64,000 bases of DNA from Phoronis australis (lineage: Eukaryota > Phoronida > Phoronidae), in the NCBI GenBank assembly GCA_002633005.1, contig NMRA01000301.1, positions 337,202 to 401,201 on the forward strand, in the 5' to 3' direction. Under the pieces are notes generated by a model, which saw only the letters and a program-made list of their open reading frames with translations, ran no database searches and had not been told where the DNA came from. Below, one piece after another: positions 22,171 to 33,200 of the stretch (its first letter is position 1; each line of letters begins with the position of its first letter). Made by a program: the position numbers and the translations under genes.

Positions 22171-24068
22171 TCATAGACAGTTTGTGCTAAAGCTTTTCCT
22201 TTCTACTCTAATGTTGCTTTCTTTTGGTGTCTTAGGACATTTAGTTGAGTTTTGTGAGATTTTAAGAAAATATATTGCTTTCAACTAGTACTCTGAGTAT
22301 ATTTCTAAATCAAGTTAAGTAGACTGAAGAATAGCGATGTAACGAAGTCACTAGCGGTACCTAAAATCAGAGCTTCCAGGAAGTTAAGTGTGGTCCCATT
22401 ACACCGTCAATTAAAACTTTTGAAATTTTAAAGTATAGAAGGATAATGTTTACTCACTCTGAAATGGAAGAGATCTTTTGTAAATTGTAAGAAGAGAGTG
22501 ATGTGTCAAATCAGAAAAAGGCGTGAAGGAGTTGATCCTAAAATTCAAGTTATGTTATGATCTTGTCAGTTTTGATCTCACATTCTTGACCTAGAACTCC
22601 TTGTCTTGTGATTGTGGTTTCATTAACAGTCGAAACATGTAATTTCCTGGTGTATAATCTACAAAACACATCTGTTCCCAGAACTTTGGTGTTTGTCCGA
22701 GACTCTGTGGCAGTGTTGTATTGCAAGATTGCATTGTGCAGTTGTAACAATCCCTAATTGGACTTCAGGGGAAAACTGCATTGTTGCCGGAGTGTGTTAC
22801 ACACGGTTCTGCCATGAAGTCTAGGGAAGCATTCACATTTTACTCGTCAGCACACCATATTTACAGCAGGGAAACTGAGCCCTCACCTCAAGTGCATTTA
22901 CATCATAAGCCAAAACTGGTTATCCTACCTGGATCATGTCAGATTATCTTGTGTGCTGAACATGAATGGGTGTTTGTCCCATGTGTCCGATTTGTTGTTG
23001 CAAAAACTGATCTTAGCTGACATAGACAAAACATCCTTTACTAGGTTCACATGAGTGCTGAAAATGCCAAGAGTTTCCCGAGCTAAAACTCCAACATTTT
23101 AGTCAGACAGATGAGCTTTCTGCGAAGGTGTAATTTTTGCCAGCAGTTAGTTTGTTTCCTTACCTTCAAGTTGCATTTAAGCAAAACTAAGGTCATTCTC
23201 TGCCATTAATTGCTTGCCTTGATAACAGAGTAGAATTCTCTTGCCTTTGCATTCCTGTCCTTTGAAGTAAGTGGTCTAGCTACTCAAGTACTAGCGGAAA
23301 TGCCAATAGTTTTGAGTTAAATCTAACCTCCAGCAAAGCACCAGTAAAAGTTACCCACAGTAAAAGTTACGGTTATTCACATTACTGGTGTTTTTGAGAA
23401 AACACTAGTATTTTAGCCAGCATGTGAAACGCTTATTGGTTTATTTCATTAGCTTAAAGCTAGATGCCATTGTAGTGTGTATGAGACTTGACTAATCACA
23501 GTTTGAACTGACAATTTCCCTGCCAAGGTCTGCCTCAAGAATGCATGGCAATACCTCCAAAAACTTCCATGAAGCAGCTAAACTTTTGTGCCTATATTCA
23601 ATCCATCAATGCACGAAGGGCCCCCTCTTGACTCTGGGCCCTCATTCACTTCACAAGCAAATATTGAGCATGTTTTTATTGAACTTACGGTAGATTCAGT
23701 GATACTCTCGATGTATTGTATTATGAGTCAAAAAGGGGTGATCATGTCATGTAATACCGAGTATCAAAGGCAATGCCATGCGACTATTTTGCTATTGATA
23801 AATAGACTTTATTTCTGCAGCTTCCCATTCCTGTAGATGGTCTCTTTGCCAAGCTCATTTTGAGTGCACTTGCCAAATGTCATCAATTTCCAAACAAGGT
23901 CTAGGTAATTCTACTCGTGGACGAGACGGTCTCACCATTTGGTGACTGTAAGGTGGTACTGATTCTTACAGCTAACCAAATGCCCAGTGTTCACTTCAGC
24001 GGCATTCTTGTATGCTTTAAATTGGTCATGCAGATTAAATGTGAACTCCTGACCAACTTGTGTTGCAG
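22171..24068. other. Sequence upstream of the first recognised Abl exon
   Basis: No exon found. The expected preceding Abl exon should end in a phase-1 donor after a segment resembling the N-terminal cap (in fly Abl an FTEHN-like stretch). I searched by eye for it here and further upstream without success. Confidence 0.5.
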
Positions 24069-24239
24069 AGGCGCTACTGCAGAACCGTGCCTTGCCGGAC
24101 AAACCCTCTGATCAACAGCTGGCCAGATGGACATCACGTGACAACCTACTAGACCGACCTGACGAGGGCGACCAGAGTCTCTTTGTGGCACTCTATGAGT
24201 TCCAGCCGGCTGGAACCAATCAGCTGCCACTAGAGAAAG
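24069..24239 (+). CDS. ABL1: Abl exon: cap-to-SH3 segment and SH3 start
   Basis: 171 bp, acceptor TTGTGTTGCAG, donor GTAACC, entry and exit both phase 1. It begins [10 protein letters not shown], close to fly Abl and aligned with the start of human exon 2 (EALQRP). [10 protein letters not shown] is the conserved segment just before SH3 (human ARWNSKENLL), and LFVALYEF opens the SH3 domain with its ALYDF-type motif. The last codon is split: G at 24239 joins GT at 26904 to make Gly. Confidence 0.95.
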
Positions 24240-27200
24240 GTAACCAGATAACTCTGCCTATGCTACTGAAAGTAAATTCTTTGTGTTCGTGGTAATAGCT
24301 ATGGAGCTACTTAAGATTAAGTGGGTTTCATGAGCTGTTTCTTATTGATAAAAAGATGAAACTCTTGAGGGTATGAAAGGTTGATAGCAGTCAACTATTG
24401 AATGTCAAACCTGTCCTTCCTTTGTTCATACTTATTCACATTCAAGACAGTGGACAAGAATGCTAATCTTAAAAGCTTCTCAACATTTACGTTAAAGTTT
24501 TTCGAATCACAACACACTATGTCAGAACTGTATAATTTCATTTTATCAAAAATTTTCAACAAGAGTGAACAGGAAGACAATTTTACTCGATCATTTGAAA
24601 ACTTTTTATAGTACGACTGTTACACAATGCAAATTTTAATATTTTTGGCAATACACTGAGTGTTTTAAAATGAAAAAAATATATATAATTTCGGCCATTA
24701 TTTTCTCGAATTTAAGGAAACTTTACTATAGTTTCAAATTGAGTCGTCGAATTATAGAGGGCTGTGATAGATGCAAAGTATGGAGCATGTTGGCTTCAGG
24801 TTGAGTTTGCAGTGGCACATGTGTCTAGAGATGCTAAGTAAGCTATTGAAAGGATGTGTTCTTTAAATGTCTGTTTATAACATACTGAATGCTGCGAGTG
24901 TGATTGAGAAGGTCAGTCTGTGCTACAGCACATGCTGAATCTTCCAACTGGTCATATGGAATGCACTCTTCCTTGTAGTGTGTGACATGGTGACTGACTT
25001 ATGTAGGGTAGGGGGAGAAATCCTGGTGGTTGGCCTGGGGGAAGGGATAGTGTAGTGACTGGGGTGTGCAATGTACCCTCTCCCCAATTATTTTTATCTA
25101 GCTACTCACCTGTTAGGTATCCATTGACGTTGAGATCTCTAGCAACCTTAGTAGTGTCTGATTGAAGGTACACGTGTATCTGAATACATGTGTGTGTCTT
25201 GATCATTGTGTTACAGGTGTAGTCTGTACAAGTTTCTTCAATTAAGAACACGGTGTGACCGACCAGTGAAATTTTATTTTAGCAAAATGTTCATGAAAAG
25301 TAAACTTCACTTCACAGTTTGCACAGCTAGAACTGTACAAGTGTGACCGGCAAAACGTGTGATGAATTTTTTTAGCATTTTTATGCACCACATATGTGTA
25401 TTTTTGTCACTCTTTCCAGGTATTTGGGTGTCTGCTGGATATCTGAAAATCCCTGGTTGTATTTTGATGAAATTTAGGTGTAGTGCATCATTAGAATGAT
25501 CCGTGCCACTTGTTAACCCAAAATGCAAAAATGAGGTGATCGTCTGCTGTATATTCCAGAGCAAGACTTATTCCACACCAGGACTCGAGTAACAGACGTG
25601 GAAATGAGTGATTAAAATGGGAAACAAAAAATTTTTGAACCGTTGACTCTGTAGGCTAGTATGAAGGCAAAACTAGGAAAACTCAGCCTATCAGTGCATG
25701 GGCCTCAGTTCGCTTTTTGCAAAAATGGACAAAAGGTGGACCCATCTGTGGCACTACACTGACTGGAATAAAGTTGAGATCTTGGCAATGTCTAGTCATT
25801 GTGGCTTCAAAATTTATATATGGACGCGACCACTGCACACAGAGTACTCATACGCAGTGGCGGACATGTGTGCGTAAAATGCTAAGACCACGTATTGGCT
25901 TCACTTGAATTTTAGAAAATTATTCAACGTTTACGTCATATCTTCGATTTCTCTCACTGCGCAATATTGAGCACGCAACCTAGTCGGCGTAAAGGCAGTG
26001 GGTGAATGAATAACCCTCCTCCCTCCAACTAGTATTTGGATTTGAGAAGGAAGCGTGTTTGCTAGATTGAGATTGGCGGACTGAAGTCATGACACGGTTT
26101 GACAAAGAAAAAAAGTCACAAAGTGATGGCCGAGTTTCAAGTTACCGAAATCATAAACAAGTTCAAAACAACATTAGAATAGTTGTATTATACACTAGCC
26201 GACATCATGAACAGTTATGAATCAACAAGATTATGACTCACTCATTACATAATAATGCAAATGGTAAACACTACCAATTTAAGGAAAGTGTATAGTCCTA
26301 GAGAGTTGTTGCGGATCCTTGCTTTTTAAGCATATTTCCAATTGTCCTCTACTATTGCACCAATGTCGAGGGGGTTGTATTCATCGTTCTGTTTCAGTCT
26401 ATTACAGCTGTAGCCACACATGTGACAGCATGACAGACTGCTATATACGCAAGACCAGCTTGACCTTTACACTAGCTCCTAGTTGCCATTTTTTTCTTGA
26501 CAAGGGTCTTTTCAAGTGTTGTTTGGGGAACAGCTTTTCTTGATGATATCTAGAGAATTGATTGACAGATTTCAATGAAATTTGACTCAGAGATATGTGA
26601 TGACACTCATGCACAAGCATTCGATTTTCGGGCTGATTCGACTAGTACAACACGCCGTAGTGGCGCGTAGAGTCATATTGTTTGTGATGCACTGTGGGTG
26701 CATGTCAGTGCCCCAGCATTGCCCTATTTTACTATGCAATGAACTTTTGAAAATTGGAAACTTGACAATTTTGGCAGTATTTTTTTTTTGAATTTCATTA
26801 AACTTATGGCAGTTGGCTGTGAGTGATGTGCTCAACTTGATACTTGGGCTGATTTGAATTTTTATTAAGTACGTCTTAGTCACAGGTATGACATTTGTTG
26901 CAGGTATGCAGGTCAGCCTAATTGACTACAACAAGAGCCGTGAGTGGTGTGAGGTGCGCACCAAGCAGGGCCGCACTGGCTGGGTGCCTAGCAACTACAT
27001 CGCACCCGTTCTCAGCCTGGACAAGTTTTCATGGTACCACGGTCCGATCTCTCGTAACGCGGCGGAGTACCTGCTCAGTAGTGGTATCAACGGGAGCTTC
27101 CTGGTACGTGAGAGCGAAAGTTGCCCAGGTCAGTGGTCGATATCGCTCAGGTATGAGGGACGCGTCTATCACTACCGCATCAGCGAGGACACTGATGCCA

Positions 27201-30200
27201 AGGTGAGTATCGGAGAAATAATTGGAGTTGTGGATTTAGATCTCCTAAAAGAGGTGAGGAGAAGCATCTACCTCTGTGTAGTTAATCTATAAGTATACAT
27301 TTCAGGCAAAGAAATTTTGGAAGGGTATTAAGTCAAGAATGCAAGTCAATAAATATCTATAACAAGGTAGACGTCTCCCAATTAATGTATGAACATCTTC
27401 ATACTGGCTGGTGCCAGCTTCTACTTTTGTCAGTGAAATGTACTGGAAGGTATTCTAGAAATAACACGTTTTTTTATTTCTTTAATTTTGTTTCTTTAAT
27501 TGAGACTCAGAATCAGGTTCAAAGTGCTGCGCCTACCACTTCAATATGTGTCTAGGGTAATTGTATGAAATGACGAAAAACTTACCACTGCATTCATGTA
27601 CAACTCAGTCTTATAGAGCTGAGAGAGCTTACAATGAAGCTGTGTCCCTACAGGTCTACATCACTCCAGAGCACAAGTTCAGCACACTAGCCGAGCTCAT
27701 TCACCATCATTCTTCCTTCGCGGACGGCCTCATCTACACTCTCTTGTATCCTGCGGCCAAGAAAAATAAACCCACAGTCTTTGGGATCTGTCCCGAACCA
27801 GACAAGTGGGAGATTGAAAGGACAGAGATCGCGATGAAACACAGGCTTGGTAAGATGGTACTTTATCACATGTACCAATATTGTCTGTTTTATAAATTAA
27901 ACACAGGTTTGGCAAGATGGTACTTTATCACATGTACCAATATTCTCTGTTTTATAAATTAAACACAGGCTCGGCAAGACGGTAATTACCTGTGCTAATA
28001 TTGTTTGTAGTTTTATAGATCTACAGGGTTGGCAACATAGTAGTCCATTATCTGTACCAATGTTGTTTTTAGCAGCCGTCAGGCTCAAACAGACTTTGCC
28101 TTATTAATGCATATTTGAGATTATTGGTGGATGGGATAGATTTCTTGAAGTTATTAGCTTTGCCCAGGGGCCAAAATCTGATCTTTTCGACATTTTTCGT
28201 TCTACTTTTGTGCGAGTGCATGATAAATATCTTTTATCCTGCTCTCGAGTGCACTTATGGTTTATCCAAATGAGTTTCTGGTCCATGTTGTTATTTGGTG
28301 ACCCCTGGATTTGAGCTCAAAACGGGTAAAATCTCGAGAGCTTTAATAATAACTTGGAATTTCGAGTACGACATGAATATTTAACCTATGTGATGGGGTC
28401 ATTAAGTGCAAACTGTGATTGTACTCAAGCACAAAATAACAGGCACTCATTTTGAGTTCGCAAAAAAGTCAAATAGAAAATGAAAAAATAATGTCAAATT
28501 CAATCTCGAGTAAAAGAATTTATAAAACAGCAAAATATGATGTGTTTTTGTGATTTTTATGCGCCCACATATTTATACGTGGACGCATTATGACATCATC
28601 TCTGTCTGGCGTCCAGCGTCCACTGCTCTGTCTCCAAAACCCTTTGATGTACATTCATAAAATTTTACACGTTTTTTTTCATGGATGGGACGGCATGGGC
28701 GAACTTTTAGATGGATCCGACTACCAGTGTGCCCCCTAGTGGCAATTTTATTTTTTACTTTTAGCTCTGTACCTTAAAATGTCCTCAACGTATTTTCATA
28801 AAAATTTGGCACATAGGCATCTATTATTGAGGTGACGCTATCCTCCCATTTTCGGATAGATTCGACGTAGTTTGCACCACTTAGTGGCTATTTTTGCTGC
28901 TTTCAAGTCTGTTTTTTTTTGATGTCCACCCCTTTATCAACCAACTCCTCTAAGGATGATTGTAAAAATTGGCATATATATTCTTACTATAGACATAATT
29001 CACGCCGACAGGAGGCGCGTTCCAAAACGAGGCTCGCTATGATAGCTCTGTTGGCTTATCGGCATACTGGTTGTATTCCACGCGTTGCTCGAACGGCTAG
29101 ACATAATATAGACACTCAACTGTCTGTTTTACAATCCCTAAGGACGTTGAGATTCGGAAGCGTTGGGTAGTTGCCATACGCTGCGACGAAGGAAAATATG
29201 TCCGTGTAAAATTTATAAATGTTTTCGAAAAGACATAGATCATATTTTGTTGCATCTCGGTTGCCGAGCATCATAGCAACGACCAGACAATCTTCGCCAG
29301 CCAGGCTGTGTTTTCATGACTATGGGTTTAAACATGATGCATTTTTCTTTATAAAAAGGACAGGGCCCACAATCCCTGGATTTTGGGGCCGAATATTGGC
29401 CCTGAATATTAGCCCTATTCCCCTCTCAAAAATGTTGAAAATCCCCCAACATTCCCCCCACGAGGCCTAAAAATTCCCCTAGTGATTGAAAAGTTCTCTC
29501 CGAAGTTCAAATCACCTGTAACAACACAGGTGAAAAAATTTGAAAGATCACAAAATGCTACTTGAGACAGAGCCTATGAGAGCTTGCAACAGGGCGGATA
29601 ATCGGGAGGTAGATTTTCCCCTGACTCCACTGGTGAAAAAATTCTCCTCTCAGAAGGCACAGGCACCTTTCCTCTCAGATGAACGAGGTCCCTGAAGAAA
29701 CATGATAACTATGCTTGCTCTGACCAGTTAACTGAAATTGAGCTCTAAAAAGAGGTTATGTTTTGGACGAACGAATTGGGTGTTTTAATTTTAAAATTCA
29801 ACTTTATCTTGATTGATATTTGAAACCTAACTGACACATGAAATAGACGTAAGAATTATTAAAACCAAGAACGCAGAATTGATGGTCAAATAATTACTTG
29901 TGAATGTGTACAAGAGATATAATGCGAAAGCGATTTCTGGGGCTGTGCTCATTTTTATTTTTTGTTTCAAAATTGAGAAAATGGTCATATAATTTTTATT
30001 TTCAATTATGAGCCTGGTTGTTTACTTTAATAAAAATATATCAACACCAGGTATTCTTTCAGATCAATAACAAATCAACTATTAGTCCCGGTAGTCCCTA
30101 CCTCACCGGTACCTTAGCTATGCTTGATGTTAATATTCTTGGTCAACAAACTAAACCAGATGTGACTGTATTGCACATGACAGCAAAATGCGATAAGCCA

Positions 30201-33200
30201 CCACTGACGAATATATCTTCAACTCGTCAACAATACAAGCATATGATCTGTTTAGCGTAGAAAACATTTTTATCAACAATTTACAAGAAGAAACGTAATC
30301 AGCATAATGATCTAATCCGTAACACTATGGTTGCCGCAGTTTGGTCATTGTTCATGAAAAAAAAACTTATACCCTTTCGTCAGACAACTCTTTGGTGCAT
30401 TGACATGTTCTCTAATGTATTTTCCTTTGTCTCTGTGGTTAATTATCGACACATTTTTAAGATTTAATATCCAGGTTGGACTCGAAAGACGGGCCATTTA
30501 ACTCAAGCCAACTTCCGCTTTATTTATCGTCGTGAGCCTCGCTTTGGATTTTAATGTCCGCCGCGTGAATTAGAGGATGGCTGACGATGATTTGTCGGTG
30601 ATTTTGAGTACTGTGACGCCTTCTTCGAATTTCGAACGGATCTGACTACCGGTGTGCCCCCTAATGGCAATTTTAGTATTTTATATTTACCTCAGTGTCT
30701 TCAAAGGTCCTCAATGTATTTTCATAAAATTTGGCATATAGCCATCTATTAGTGAGAAGACACTCTCCTCTCGTTTTCGGTTGAATGCGACATAGTTTGC
30801 ACCACCTAGTGTCCATTTTTTACTGTTTTCAAGTCTGTTTTTTGGTGTCCACCCCTCTATCAACCAATCCGCTCTAAGGATGATTGTGAAAACAGGCATG
30901 TATCTTCTTTCTACAATGAGGACGGTTGACGATGAATTGCCGATAACTTTTACTACTGTGGTGCCTCCTAGTGGTGGTTTTGTTTTTTGCCCCCATGGCT
31001 GTATCTCCTAAACCATTAGCAGGATCTTTACTAAATTTAGCAATTGTATTTATATGATGTTGATTACGGATGACGTCAATTTTTGGACGGATCTGACTAC
31101 TGGTGTGCCCCCTTTTTGCAATTTTAGTTTTTTAGTTTGACCTCTATCTTCAAAGGTTCGCATTTTGTATTTCAAGTGGCCAATACTTGCCATTGTTTGC
31201 CAGATATTTGCTGAATTCAAGGCTTGTGATTACTGGTTAAAAATGCTTGAAATACCATTTACTATTTATCTAGTTTAGTTAGCAGAGTGTTTGGGGGCCT
31301 GGTTGTTCCATGTTTGGATTTATGCAAGCGCTAATCGCAGCATATCACTTTTCTCACCGATAATGTCACTTCAATGCATGTGTTGGGCTTATGGTCCACC
31401 CATGAAATTTTCAACCGTGGTTTTGTGTACTTATGCGCTACTTGTCGCTTACCCAGCTTTATGTAATGGATTCTTCCTTTAAAGGGCCGTCTCTCGACAC
31501 ACATTTTATCTCTCAAAATCTGCATAAGCTGCTTACCACAGAATTAGTAACAGTTAGAGTTCCAAGATCACATTACATCAGTTGCTCCTACTCTTATTTT
31601 TGTGTCATTGTTACGAGCAAAGTTTTCATGATGAGCTGCCCCACGCCTTTCAGTTCTTGCTCAAGTCAACCCGTCTCATCGTTGAATTATACGATTGATT
31701 AGAGTGCTCAATAATAAAGATGTCTAAACATGTCTATACAGGTTTATACATGTCTGTACATGTCTATGCATGTCTGTACTTGTCTATACATGTCTATACA
31801 TTACTTATCAGGTGGGGGACAGTATGGCGATGTGTATGAGGGTCTGTGGAAACGCTACAATATCACAGTGGCGGTGAAGACACTGAAGGAAGACACAATG
31901 GCGGTGAAGGACTTCCTGGAGGAGGCAGCCATTATGAAGGAGATGAAACATCCCAACCTTGTGCAATTATTGGGTAAGGTTGGCCATGGTATAGTATTAG
32001 TATTGTGGCAATATCAAAGTAATATTTTTTCTCTATTTAGGTGTGTGAATCTTTATTGACCCTGATATCTGTCTTCGGTGATTTTTGACGTCAAATACAG
32101 GGGTACTCAGGACACATCTTACTTGTGGTATCTTGTGTTCTCAACCATTTCCATCACTTTGCTGACCTGTAGCTTTGAAATTCTGATCATTCTGAAGATG
32201 CTTTGAACTTTCATCCAATTTTTTGAAGATAAATAAATCCTCAAAATGTATAACATTTGAAAATCTGTACGTAGCTTTTGTTTAAATCTGTATCAGTTAG
32301 CAGCCCTTAATTATGCAAGGAAATTCTCTAAAGAAAGTTATTTGAATATGTAACTATCTAATGGAATAACGCTTGTTCAAGCATCGCTGCCTTGAGAACA
32401 TCTTGCACTAGTGATTTTTAGCAATTTCAAACGTTAAATCGTTGTAAACGGACAAGTTACGTCAGTGTAATGTGATAATAAACAAATATTTTAGTTCCTT
32501 TTATCAATACTAATGATTTGATAACTTCAGTTTGGAAGTCTTGTATTTAATTGCTCAGTGACTGACAGCAACATGGTATGAAGATCTGTCATGATGTAAA
32601 TTGTTCACAAATTAACTGAACTTTTGTCAAATTACAAGCTGCGGCCTTGTCACCTTTTTTATTCAAAACTACTGTTGGCTAGTTTTTTTGAGCATCTATT
32701 AGATGTAGTTAGTAGTTGGTGCTTTCAATGCTTTTGTGTGTATCTCTAACGTAGTATCATTATTTTGTTCTTACCTGCTCAGGTGTGTGTACGCGGGAAC
32801 CACCATTCTACATCATCACAGAGTTCATGAGTAAGGGTAACTTGCTGGACTACTTGCGTAACCACTCCCAGGAAGAGATGGGTCCCACTGTACTTATGCA
32901 TATGGCCACCCAGGTAGCAGCTGCTATGTCCTTCCTTGAGAGTCGCAACTTCATACATAGGTAAGTGGACAGGTGAATGCTATCTGTTCCCTTGTTCTCC
33001 GCTGTCTCATTTCACAGTAAAAACTGGTCACTCGAAATTCAGACATAGTTTTAGGTATGTCTGTTGTTGTCATTTCACTTTTTCTTTGTGTAAGTTATGT
33101 TTCATCTTGCTTAGATAAAGCATTTCAGTGTGAGTGGATCCAGTTTGGCCAATGGCCTGTAAGCACAGCAAAAGTTGTCCAACTGAGGACAGTGAAAAAT

